From Candidatus Chloroploca asiatica (GTDB taxonomy: Bacteria > Chloroflexota > Chloroflexia > Chloroflexales > Chloroflexaceae), in contig NZ_LYXE01000063.1 of NCBI RefSeq assembly GCF_002532075.1, positions 310,001 through 374,000 of the forward strand: a DNA stretch of 64,000 nucleotides. Direction: 5' to 3'. This document shows, one piece after another, positions 28,042-37,200 of this stretch. Position numbers and translations under genes: made by a program. Position 1 is the stretch's first letter, and every line of letters begins with the position of its first letter. The notes beneath the pieces are model-generated. The model was not told the DNA's origin. It saw only the letters and a list, made by a program, of their open reading frames with translations, and ran no database searches.

Positions 28042-30813
28042 TCATGACACACGCCGCGCTTGCTGACCAACCTCGGTCAGGCTGAGGCGGCGATATTCAT
28101 CGCGTTCGTCGCGGGCAAGGTGGCCATCGCCGATCAGTTGTTCGATGAGGTCTTCGATCGCGCTGAGACTCAGGTGGCGCAGGGAACCATGTTCAGCGAG
28201 GCGGTCAGGGCCAATCGGGCTTTTGGGGCTGCCTTTGAGGATGCGGGCGAGGCCGCTCCGCCCAACGGCAAAGGGGAGGTGCGCTAGGCCGTCGAGCAGG
28301 CGCTGGATGTCGCTACGCGGGTCGTCGTCACGCGGTGGCAGGGGTTGCGGCGCTTGCCCGGCAGCGCGGATCACACGTACACCCGTGCTGGCTTGCGGTG
28401 CGCAGATATCGCAGCCAGTGCGACACGGGGCAAGCCGTTGCCCAAAATGGGCCGCAAGCGTGCGGTGACGACACTCGGAGGAACGGGCATACACCGCCAT
28501 CGCTTCGATGCGCTGCTCTTGGCGTACTCGATAGTCGTGGAGCAACTGCTCGATGCGGTCGGCCACATCTGCCGGGGCGGGGAGCAGTTCGAGTAACGGG
28601 AGCCGCATGCCCCCGCGGAAACGGAGGAAGCCTGCGTCGTGCCAGGCGAGCACGTGCGCCTCGATCTCCGCCGGATTCAACCCGGTGCGTTCGGCAAGAT
28701 CGAGGAGATTCACTTCAACCGGAACGCCTTCAACAAGCTCGGCAGCCTGGGCGATCAGGGTCGCCTGAGGGTCAGGTGCGGGCATATCGGTGAGGGTGAG
28801 GGTTGCCGTTTCGGGGGTATCAAAGTGGCGCTTGAGCAGACCCACCCGTTCGAGCATACTCAGGCCAACCCGGACAAGGGTATCGTCATCGCCGGGCAGG
28901 GCGCGTTGCAAGCGATTGAGATCAACGGCATCAAAGCTCCCGCGCATCATGCCACGAACAGCCTTGTAGAGTGCCCGCAGATCATCGCGAGTGATCGCCT
29001 CATCTTCGAGCCAGGTACTCAACCGCGCCTTATCGCTGCCTGCGTAGAGCAAGACACAGGTGGCGGGACGGCCATCACGCCCGGCGCGTCCGGCTTCCTG
29101 ATAATAGGCTTCGACCGACTGAGGCAAGTTGTAGTGAATAATGGCGCGAATATCGGCCTTATCAATGCCCATACCAAACGCAACGGTCGCCACGAGGATC
29201 CGCGTCTTGCCCCGCATAAACCGTTCTTGCGTCGCATCGCGGTCAGAAATCTGGGCGTGGTAGTGATCGGCCGAAATGCCTATCTGGCGCAGGGCGGCAG
29301 CAAGTTCTTCGCACATCTGACGGGCGCGTGCATAGACAATGATCGGCCCGGCGATCTGCTGACACAACTCGCGCAAGGCTTGCAACTTCTCGTCACGATT
29401 ACCCGCCCGGATCACCTGAAAATAGAGATTGGGCCGATAGACCGAAGCCACAACCGTTTCGCACGAACCAAGGGAATGAACAATCTCGTGCTGCGTCTCT
29501 TGCGAGGCCGTCGCGGTGAGCGCGAGCACCGGCGGACGCTCAAGTTCCTCAAGCGCGCGCCCAATAAAGAGGTAATCGGGGCGAAAACTGAGCCCCCACA
29601 GGCTGAGGCAGTGAACCTCGTCAACGACAAAACGAGCAACGCCACAGCGCTTGAGGGCGTGGAGAAAAGCCCGCTGGCGCAAGCGTTCAGGGGCGACATA
29701 CACGAGACGATATTGTCCGGCGGCAACACCGCGGAGCCGCGAGGCGAGCTCACTGGTACTGAGCGACGAGTTGATCAGCGTCGCATAAGGGCGCGCCTGC
29801 GGGGGCAAGCCATCGAGTTGATCTTTCATCAACGCAATGAGTGGGCTGACTACAACGGTCGCCTGCGGCAAAAGCAACGCAGGCAACTGATAGGTCAAAG
29901 ACTTACCGGCCCCCGTCGGCATCACCGCAAGCGTCGCCTCACCAGCGAGCACACTCTGGATCACCCGGGCCTGATTGGGGCGAAACTCATCGAGACCAAA
30001 GATATCGCGCAAGACACGATAGGCCTCTTCGGGGAGCGCGGGAGCGGGTGCCTCAACCGGCACCTCGGCGAGGCGCTCGGCCTCGGGGCGCATGGCGAGG
30101 CGATGGCCAAGGGCCTCGGCGGTTGCGAGACGCTCGGCCTGCTCGATCGCGGCGAGTTGACCGGCCAGCGCACTCGCAGTATGCGTATCTTCGGCAAGTT
30201 GAGCAGCGCGCAGCAGGATCTGGAGATCGGGGATACCGGACGCATACCCAGGGCGGAGCATCAGCGCATCAATCTGACCGCGCGCCCGTTCGGGATCACC
30301 CTCTTCCAGCGCAAGTTCAGCGAGCCGACGGATCGGCGCGATGGCGGTGGGATCAAGATCAGCAGCGCGAGCATAGGCAGCGGCAGCTTGTTCAGCGTCG
30401 TCACGGGTACGCAACAGATCACCACGCATTAACCAGGCAAAGACAGCGTGATCTTCATCCTGCACCAATTCATCAAGGAGTTGCTCGAGATCGGCGAAAC
30501 GACGGGCGGTCAACAAAGCGCGCAGACGCAACTGGCGACGACTGAGACTCACGGCCCGCTCGGCATCAAGCTCATCAAGGATCGCCAGAGCCTCATCACC
30601 GCGCCCCAGCTCAACCATAACACGAGCACGGCCCTCACGAAGCATCACGGCTGTCGGTTGCACTTCGAGCCAAGTCGCGAAATAGCTGAGCAGCGCATCG
30701 TAATGGCCCCAGCGATTGAGATAACTCACCAGACGCTTGCGCGCCTCACCGGCAACCAGATCGAGAGCCGCAGGAGGGATCACCAATAACGGATTATGCT
30801 CAACGCTTTTCAT
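28042..30813 (-). CDS. recQ: RecQ-family ATP-dependent DNA helicase with N-terminal repeat domain
   Basis: The 923-residue protein has a complete RecQ core: motif I MPTGAGKSLTYQL (near residue 296), DEVHCLSLWG (near 400), TATAS, and motif VI QEAGRAGRDG. A zinc-binding Cys cluster (SECRHR then PCRTGCDIC, about residues 778-806) and a C-terminal winged-helix-like stretch follow. It unwinds DNA 3' to 5' in repair and replication restart (family knowledge). Unusually, about 270 residues precede the core and read like helical TPR-type repeats (GDEALAILDELDAERAV, AYARAADLDP). Start 30813 is chosen over an in-frame upstream codon; a TATCAT box lies 13 nt ahead of it, so a leaderless mRNA is possible. 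Confidence 0.92.
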   Translation of the reverse strand: MKSVEHNPLLVIPPAALDLVAGEARKRLVSYLNRWGHYDALLSYFATWLEVQPTAVMLREGRARVMVELGRGDEALAILDELDAERAVSLSRRQLRLRALLTARRFADLEQLLDELVQDEDHAVFAWLMRGDLLRTRDDAEQAAAAYARAADLDPTAIAPIRRLAELALEEGDPERARGQIDALMLRPGYASGIPDLQILLRAAQLAEDTHTASALAGQLAAIEQAERLATAEALGHRLAMRPEAERLAEVPVEAPAPALPEEAYRVLRDIFGLDEFRPNQARVIQSVLAGEATLAVMPTGAGKSLTYQLPALLLPQATVVVSPLIALMKDQLDGLPPQARPYATLINSSLSTSELASRLRGVAAGQYRLVYVAPERLRQRAFLHALKRCGVARFVVDEVHCLSLWGLSFRPDYLFIGRALEELERPPVLALTATASQETQHEIVHSLGSCETVVASVYRPNLYFQVIRAGNRDEKLQALRELCQQIAGPIIVYARARQMCEELAAALRQIGISADHYHAQISDRDATQERFMRGKTRILVATVAFGMGIDKADIRAIIHYNLPQSVEAYYQEAGRAGRDGRPATCVLLYAGSDKARLSTWLEDEAITRDDLRALYKAVRGMMRGSFDAVDLNRLQRALPGDDDTLVRVGLSMLERVGLLKRHFDTPETATLTLTDMPAPDPQATLIAQAAELVEGVPVEVNLLDLAERTGLNPAEIEAHVLAWHDAGFLRFRGGMRLPLLELLPAPADVADRIEQLLHDYRVRQEQRIEAMAVYARSSECRHRTLAAHFGQRLAPCRTGCDICAPQASTGVRVIRAAGQAPQPLPPRDDDPRSDIQRLLDGLAHLPFAVGRSGLARILKGSPKSPIGPDRLAEHGSLRHLSLSAIEDLIEQLIGDGHLARDERDEYRRLSLTEVGQQARRVS

Positions 30814-30966
30814 ACGCCTAATGATACCACAGCCGTCTGCTTTGAGACTAGCCACGAGGTGATAGTTCAGACACCATCATGTAACCTTTTGCCACCAGCG
30901 TGCATCTAACAAAAGAAGTAAGCTACCCTCCAGGCGCATTGCTCATACCACTGTTCATGTCGGCGT

Positions 30967-31060
30967 AATGGTGGCGTGGGCTTCCAGCCCGCACGCAGGC
31001 GCAATGGTGGCGTGGGCTTCCAGCCCGCACGCAGGCTGGAAACCCGCGCTACCATGACGG
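30967..31060 (+). repeat. Two 34-bp direct repeats plus an inverted partial copy
   Basis: The unit starting AATGGTGGCGTGGGCTTCCA occurs at 30967 and 31003 (36-bp period). An inverted, imperfect copy (TGGAAACCCGCGCTACCAT) follows near 31037-31055, so the end can fold back on the start. Apart from this and the next inverted repeat, no gene is seen between 30814 and 31341. Confidence 0.8.
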
Positions 31061-31104
31061 TTTGTAAGCATGAATAGTGGGTAACCTACGTTTTCTGGGG
31101 TCGC

Positions 31105-31197
31105 GCCGCCGTCCACGAAGTGGGGCCACGAATAAACGAATACCGCACCGCAACGAACCTATTCGTTTATTCGTTATCAATATTCGTGGACGGCGGC
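31105..31197 (+). repeat. Nested double inverted repeat (MITE-like)
   Basis: Outer arms 31105-31119 and 31183-31197 are perfect 15-bp complements (GCCGCCGTCCACGAA). Inner arms 31129-31142 and 31160-31173 are perfect 14-bp complements (CGAATAAACGAATA). The inner part is AT-rich in a GC-rich genome. The whole 93-nt unit can fold into one long hairpin with two paired segments. Confidence 0.8.
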
Positions 31198-31341
31198 ACG
31201 ACCGGGAAACTTCATTCACAGACGACTGTCTTCAAGAAATGAATCCGCTCGACCAGACCTCACAGGCCTACTAGACATGTGAGCTTGCGGAAACATGCCG
31301 TATTGCGAGAACTTGCAGCGACTGTCACAAGGAGGTGTCAG

Positions 31342-31847
31342 ATGGCCCGTGTTGTGATCATTGGTGCCGGATTCGCCGGCCACACCGCGGCGCTCTATCT
31401 AGGGGCGCAACTCGGCAAACGGCACACGATCACGGTCGTCAACCGGTCTATGATCGGATGCACGTGAACTTTGTGCAGGGGAGAGTTACCGAAGTCCACC
31501 CGGACGAGCGGTATGTCACCCTCGCACCGCACCAGCAGGGGCAACCGGAGCGGCTCGACTACGACTATCTGCTGATCGCGACGGGGCCAAAACTCAACTT
31601 CGCCGCGACCCCAGGGCTTGGCCATACCGAGGGCCACACCGTTTCGATCTGCACGCTTGATCATGCGATTGAAGCGCGTGACAGCTACCTGGAGCAAGTG
31701 CAGCGGCTGGAAAAAGGCGAGCGCCTACGTTTTGTCGTTGGCACAGGGCATCCGGGGGCAACCTGCCAGGGGGCCGCCCTTGAGTACATCTCGAACATCC
31801 ACAAAGATCTTGTGCGGCGACGGGTACGCGACCGCGCCGAAGTGTAA
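31342..31847 (+). pseudogene. Remnant of an SQR-type FAD-dependent oxidoreductase
   Basis: The fragment starts well, with AAGGAGG upstream of ATG and the FAD-binding [19 protein letters not shown]. After VVNRS the frame shifts and resumes as [21 protein letters not shown] in another frame. It continues through DYLLIATGPKLNFA and GTGHPGATCQGAALEYISNIHKDL, then stops at RDRAEV. From memory of type III sulfide:quinone reductases, about 25 residues are missing at the junction near 31450 and the whole C-terminal half (more than 200 residues) is absent. It cannot make a working enzyme. The parent probably moved sulfide electrons to quinone at the membrane. Confidence 0.85.
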
Positions 31848-31874
31848 AGGTCAAGAGGCGCTTGGGTGAGACTC

Positions 31875-31926
31875 AGGGCAATTGCATCTTGCCTTGGCAC
31901 GTGCCACCAGGCTGGCGTATCGCCCT
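31875..31926 (+). repeat. Possible short degenerate copy of the MITE-like element
   Basis: The left end AGGGCAATTGCATCTTGCC and right end TATCGCCCT resemble the ends of the elements at 41015 and 61361. The interior is only about 50 nt and contains its own small palindrome. The similarity is short and may be chance. Confidence 0.35.
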
Positions 31927-31959
31927 CACATGCCCACACCGTCGGCGTAAACGCCTCGG

Positions 31960-32382
31960 CTAGGAGATACGTGACTCGATTTCCTGGATGAGGAGCGGCA
32001 GATTCGGGTTTGTAAAACTTAATCCGGGTGCGGGAACCCGATTATGTTTGATGTCAGGAGGTATGTGCTTATGATGCGGGTGGGTACTTTTTAGACTCAT
32101 GTCATTGGGATGAGGTTGCGGATCGTACCAATACAACTTCTCATCACCTTGCCATACCTCATAACCATACCCATCAATAACCCCAGGCAAGCGCTCAAAC
32201 ATCAAACGTTCCCGAACCACCAGACGAATATCAGCATCAAACATAATCTCACCGGAGACGCGAGCTAGCGTTGAGCCCGTCCGAACGAAGATGAGTGTCG
32301 AACGGCGGATGGAGCGAAAACGATCCTCGAGGGCATAAATAAACAACTCATAATCGTCTGCTGTACGTAGCGGGTTCGTCAT
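31960..32382 (-). CDS. DUF6516/TumE-type toxin of a toxin-antitoxin pair
   Basis: The 140-residue protein matches from memory the DUF6516 family now described as TumE-type toxins. Supporting features are the C-terminal YEVWQGDEKLYWYDPQPHP and HPHHKHIPPDIKHNR, with conserved Asp, His and Lys clusters. The ATG overlaps the stop of the upstream gene (ATGA), the usual coupling of antitoxin-first modules. The target is not known to me; a nuclease-like role is a guess. It lies beside a pseudogene and repeats, a typical accessory setting. Confidence 0.7.
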   Translation of the reverse strand: MTNPLRTADDYELFIYALEDRFRSIRRSTLIFVRTGSTLARVSGEIMFDADIRLVVRERLMFERLPGVIDGYGYEVWQGDEKLYWYDPQPHPNDMSLKSTHPHHKHIPPDIKHNRVPAPGLSFTNPNLPLLIQEIESRIS

Positions 32383-32648
32383 ACGGCCACTCGGATCAAG
32401 CCCGAAAGGCTTGCTGTCCCTCGTTGTAGTCGCTGCACTTCGTTCCGATAGGCAGCCTGCCGTGCAAGCCACGTCTGATACACACTTGCCCATTCGCTAA
32501 AGTCAAGTACCCAATGTTCATCATCAGGTTCTTCACCACTAATGTACGCCGCATAGAAGGTTTCAGAGCGAACACCATACTTGCGCTCAAAGATCAGGAT
32601 GCTCTCTTCAAGCGCGTGGATATCAGTAAGCAGATCAGCTAGCTGCAT
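32379..32648 (-). CDS. Probable cognate antitoxin of the TumE-type toxin
   Basis: The small 89-residue acidic protein has a helical N-terminus (MQLADLLTDIHALEESILIFERKYGV) and an Asp/Glu-rich middle (SGEEPDDEHWVLDFSEW). It is assigned as antitoxin from size, acidity, position upstream of the toxin and the 4-nt overlap. No DNA-binding motif is obvious. AAGGAAAA precedes the ATG at 32648. Confidence 0.65.
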   Translation of the reverse strand: MQLADLLTDIHALEESILIFERKYGVRSETFYAAYISGEEPDDEHWVLDFSEWASVYQTWLARQAAYRNEVQRLQRGTASLSGLIRVAV

Positions 32649-32950
32649 AGTTATTTTCCTTGAGATGATATGGTCGCGATGGGACACGACAATCAAGGTA
32701 GCTTACATTGAGCTACGTTCATTATAAGCGGCTGTAAAGTCAGCGTCAATGCAAAACTACTCGAAATCGTGTAGATGATGACAAGGTGCCGACCGACCTC
32801 GAGATCACACTTGGTGGAGTCAAGGAACGTCCTACCCATCAAGGTAGGAATTCCCCCCACATAACCCTACCCTTCTTGACGGTGCCTGCCATGATACAAT
32901 GCGTTAAATAGTGTGTGTTCAAGATTTCACAGCCTGTGGAGATAGTGCCC
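32649..32950. other. Intergenic region between toxin-antitoxin pair and alcohol dehydrogenase
   Basis: These 302 nt hold no gene that I can support. They must contain the divergent promoters of the antitoxin gene and the alcohol dehydrogenase. TTGAC and TACAAT boxes near 32876 and 32895 are only 13-14 nt apart, too close for a standard promoter. A small CCTACC/GGTAGG stem lies at about 32831-32847. Confidence 0.5.
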
Positions 32951-34123
32951 ATGCAGCCGCGAGAGTTTATCACGCCCGCGCAGATTGTGGTCGGTTCCGG
33001 TGCGCTGGAGCAGTTGGGAGAGCAGTGCCGTAAGCGCGGTTGGCGCAAGGCGTTGATTGTCTCGGATAAGATTATGCAGAGTCTCGGCCTCGTGACGCGG
33101 GTCGAGCAGTTGTTGGCCGCTAGCGAGATTGGCAGCGCTGTCTATGCGGGGGTCAATACCGAGCCGGTCGTTGAATTTGTGCAAGAGGGCTTGCAGATTT
33201 TCAAGGATGCCGAGTGCGATTTCGTGGTCTCGGTGGGCGGCGGTAGCCCGATTGATGCGGCCAAGGCGATTGCGGTGATGGCTACCAACTCTGGTTCGAT
33301 TGAATTGTATAAGGGGATCGGCAAGATCACGACCCCTGGCGTGCCTCTGGTGGCCATCCCGACAACGGCCGGTACCGGCAGTGAAGCAACGCTCTATACG
33401 GTTATTACCGATCAGAAGACCGATGTGAAGATGCTGATTGGCAGCCCGTATCTGATGCCAACCGTGGCGATTGTTGATCCGCTGCTGACGCTTTCGTCGC
33501 CTCCTGGGGTGACGGCGGCAACGGGTGTCGACGCACTGGTGCATGCGATTGAGGCATATGTCTCGGTCAAGCGCCAGCCAATGACCGATATCTTTTGTCT
33601 CTCGGCGATCGAACTCATTGCACAGAATATCCGCCAGGCCTGGTCGAACGGCAATAATATCGAAGCCCGCGAGAAGATGATGCTCGGGGCGATGCAGGCC
33701 GGGATCGCCTTTAGCAACTCGTCGGTGGCGCTGGTGCATGGCATGTCGCGCCCGATCGGGGCGAATTTCCACATTGCCCATGGCGTCTCGAATGCCGCGT
33801 TGCTAGCCGTCGTGACGCAGTTTAGTCTGATCGGCGATCCGGTGCGCTATGCAGATGTTGCGCGGGCAATGGGCGAGCCAATCGAAGGATTGTCGATGAT
33901 GAAGGCAGCTGATCGCTCGGTCAAGGCGATTCGGCGGCTGGTCAAGGATATCAAGATCCCATCGCTCAAGCAGCTTGGGGTCGAACGCGAACGCCTGATG
34001 GAACTCGCCCCAGCGATGGCCGATGCGGCGATTGATAGCGGCAGCCCCAATAATAATCCGCGCAAGCCAACACGCCAGGAGATTATCGAGCTGTATGCGC
34101 TAGCGTATGACGAAGACGATTAG
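32951..34123 (+). CDS. Iron-containing alcohol dehydrogenase
   Basis: The 390-residue group III Fe-dependent alcohol dehydrogenase interconverts an alcohol and aldehyde with NAD(P)(H). The cofactor loop GGGSPIDAAK, IPTTAGTGSEAT, and the metal ligands in TGVDALVHAIEAYVS and LVHGMSRPIGANFHIAHG are all present. ATG 32951 follows GGAGAT at a good distance; an in-frame ATG at 32915 is weaker. The gene ends 142 nt before malonyl-CoA reductase on the same strand, with a hairpin between. A role with 3-carbon semialdehydes or 3-hydroxypropionate is conceivable from context only. Lactaldehyde or butanol-type activities are equally possible. Confidence 0.88.
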   Translation: MQPREFITPAQIVVGSGALEQLGEQCRKRGWRKALIVSDKIMQSLGLVTRVEQLLAASEIGSAVYAGVNTEPVVEFVQEGLQIFKDAECDFVVSVGGGSPIDAAKAIAVMATNSGSIELYKGIGKITTPGVPLVAIPTTAGTGSEATLYTVITDQKTDVKMLIGSPYLMPTVAIVDPLLTLSSPPGVTAATGVDALVHAIEAYVSVKRQPMTDIFCLSAIELIAQNIRQAWSNGNNIEAREKMMLGAMQAGIAFSNSSVALVHGMSRPIGANFHIAHGVSNAALLAVVTQFSLIGDPVRYADVARAMGEPIEGLSMMKAADRSVKAIRRLVKDIKIPSLKQLGVERERLMELAPAMADAAIDSGSPNNNPRKPTRQEIIELYALAYDEDD

Positions 34124-34164
34124 ACTCACATTGAGAGCAAGGCCACAGCAGCTATGACGTGGCG

Positions 34165-34200
34165 GTATGGTTTCCAGCGGCTCGGCCCTGGAAACCATAC
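34165..34200 (+). terminator. Hairpin between alcohol dehydrogenase and malonyl-CoA reductase genes
   Basis: Perfect 13-bp arms (34165-34177 and 34188-34200, GTATGGTTTCCAG) enclose a 10-nt loop. A weak pyrimidine-rich tract (GCATTTCTTTCC) follows. It likely ends or attenuates transcription ahead of the reductase gene. Confidence 0.6.
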
Positions 34201-34265
34201 GCATTTCTTTCCTACAGAGAGACGTTGACGTTGGATTCTTCATTTACCTATACAGAGGGGTCTCG

Positions 34266-37200
34266 ATGATGAGTGGACCTACAGGTGCCGGTCGGCTTGA
34301 GGGCAAGATCGCCCTGATCACTGGTGGTGCAAGCGCGATTGGGGCGGTGATTACCCAACGCTATCTGGCCGAAGGCGCAACGGTGATCATCAGTGGGCGC
34401 AATACCGAGAAGCTGGAGGCGTTTCGCACAACGCTGGTGAGTGAGACGGGGGTTGCGGCTGAACGGGTCATTGCGGTGACGATGGATGGCAGCAAGAGTG
34501 CCGAGGTACGCGCCGGGGTTGATGCGGTCGCCAAGAAGGTGGGCCGGATTGATATCCTAGTGAATAATGCCGGGGGCGCAGGGGCACGTCAGCCGCTAAC
34601 CGGGTTGACCGCTGGTGGGCACGAGGCCGAAGAGACGCTGGAGGGTAGTATCGCCAGTACTCTCGGCATTGCCTGGCATTTTATGCGCGCCGCTGCCCCT
34701 TATATGGCCCCTGGGAGCAGCATTATTAATCTTTCCACGATCTTTTCCCGCGCCGAATATTATGGGCGTATTCCCTATGTGGTGCCCAAGGCGGCCCTCA
34801 ATGCGCTGAGTGAAGCCGCTGCGCGCGAGTTGGGGCCAAAGGGTATCCGCGTGAACCTGATCTATCCCGGGCCAATCGAGGGCGAACGGATCCAGGAAGT
34901 CTTCCAGCGGATGGATGAACTCAAGGGGGCCAAAGCGAAGACGACGGCCAACGAGGTTCAGGCGATGATGCGCCTGAGTCGCCCGGGCAGCGATGGCAAG
35001 TTGGCGATGAACTTTCCAACGGCTGTTGATGTGGCAAATACAGCGGTCTTCCTGGGCAGCGATGAGGCCGCAGCGATCCACGGCGAGTCACTTGAGGTGA
35101 CGAATGGGATGGCCGTTGGCGATGAAAGCAAGACCACCTTTACGGCGCGCCCTGGTCTACGGGCAGTTGATGGCACGGGACGCGTGGTACTGATCTGCGC
35201 CGGCGACCAGACCGAAGATGCGATGGGGCTTACCGGGGTGCTGCGCTCGTGCGGAGCCGAGGTAGTGATTGGCTTCCGTTCGCGTGAAGCGATTGCCGAA
35301 CTCGAGGCAAGTCTCGCCGAGAGCCGCCGCTTCGCGGGGGCGAATTTCACGCCACCGGTGCTCGTCTATCTCAATCCACACGAGCCCGAAACCATTGATG
35401 ACGCACTGAGCCTGATGGCCGAGAGTACCGGCGGCCCCCACGGGGCGATTATTCTGCCAGCACAAGGCAAGACGAAAGCAGTGTCGGTGATCACGGCTGA
35501 TGATAGTGCCGTGACAAGCTTCCTCAATGAGGAACTCGCGGGGACGATTGCCCTCAGTGCGCGCCTCGCGGCCTACTGGCAGAAGACCGATCTGCTGGGT
35601 GGCGCGAACCTCTATCAGCCTCGCGTGGTTTATCTGAGTAATGGCGATGACCGCAAGGGCAATGTGTTCGCCGAGATCCTCACCGCCGGCCTCGAAGAAC
35701 TGGTGCGTGTCTGGCGCCACGAGGCTCAGCACGATCAGCGCCAGCCCGAGGTTGGGGCCGAAACCCGCCCCCTACCCCCTGTCTGGGCGAAACAAATCAT
35801 TCGTTATGTCAATATTGAAGAAGATGGCTTTGACTTTGCCTGTGCGGCGACGGCGCAGTTGATTCTGAGCAACCGGCAGATCGAGGCGATCAGCCTCTAT
35901 TTGCCGCGCAATATTGCGGCGACGACGGGGGCAGGACGGCCTTCATTTGGCTGGGCCGAGAGCCTGATCGGGTTGCATCTGGGCAAGGTGGCGCTGATCA
36001 CGGGTGGCAGTGCGGGTATCGGCGGGCAGGTTGGACGCTTGCTGGCGCTCAGCGGGGCACGGGTGATGCTCGCGGCCCGCGACCACGTCAAACTCGAACA
36101 ACTTAAGGCCAGCATTGTCTATGAACTGACCGAGGTTGGCTACAACGATGCCGAGTCACGGGTTGCGATTACGCCCGATTGCGATGTCGCTCGTGAGCGT
36201 GACATGGCGATGCTGGTCGAGCGCACGCTGGCGGTCTTTGGACGGGTAGACTACCTGCTCAACAATGCTGGCATCGCGGGCAAAGAAGAGATGGTGCTCG
36301 ATATGCCGCTTGACGGCTGGCGCCATACGCTCAATGCCAACCTGATCAGCAACTATTCGCTGATCCGCAAGATCGCGCCGCTGATGAAGCAGCAGGGTAG
36401 TGGCTACATTCTCAATGTTTCGTCGTACTTTGGTGGTGAGAAGTATGCCGCCATTTCGTACCCCAATCGTGCCGACTACGCCGTGAGCAAAGCCGGTCAA
36501 CGGGCGCTATCCGAGGCAATGGCCCGCTTCCTCGGCCCCGAGGTGCAGATCAACTCGCTCGCGCCTGGCCCGGTCGAGGGCGACCGCCTGCGTGGCACCG
36601 GCGAGCGCCCCGGTCTCTTTATGCGCCGTGCGCGTCTGATTCTCGAAAACAAACGGCTCAATGATATCTACGGTGCGCTGGTGGTCGCCCACCGCGAAAG
36701 CGGCAAGGCGATCGTCGAGTTGCTGACCTTCCTCGAAGCCAATAACGTCTCGGCCTTGCTCGACGCAGGCGACCTGTTGCCATCGGCCTTGCACAAACTG
36801 GCGGCGACGTTTGTCAAAGAAGGCGATGCAGCGGCATCATCCAGTAGTTTCTTGATGAACCGCACGATTGCCGAGAAACTGCTGATCCGCCTCACCACAG
36901 GTGGCTATTTGAGTGCTGACGAGACCGCCCAGATCAAGCACCTGACCGATGTGCATCCACCCGATCCCTTCTTTGTCCGGGCGCAGATCGAGCGCGAGGC
37001 GCGCAAGGTGCGTGACGGCGTGATGGGCATGCTCTATCTGCAGAAGATGCCGACCGAGTTTGACGTCGCGATTGCCACCGTCTACTACCTAGCTGACCGC
37101 AACGTCAGTGGTGAGACCTTCCACCCCTCGGGTGGCTTGCGTTACGAGCGCACCCCTATGGGCGGCGAGTTGTTTGGCGAAACACCCGCCGAGCGCCTGG

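Noticed and set aside
28639-30432. Open frame of nearly 600 codons on the + strand over recQ.
   Set aside because: The minus strand encodes conserved helicase motifs through the same region.
32876-32900. Sigma-70 promoter TTGACG...TACAAT ahead of the alcohol dehydrogenase gene.
   Set aside because: The spacing is only about 13 nt, too short for a normal promoter.
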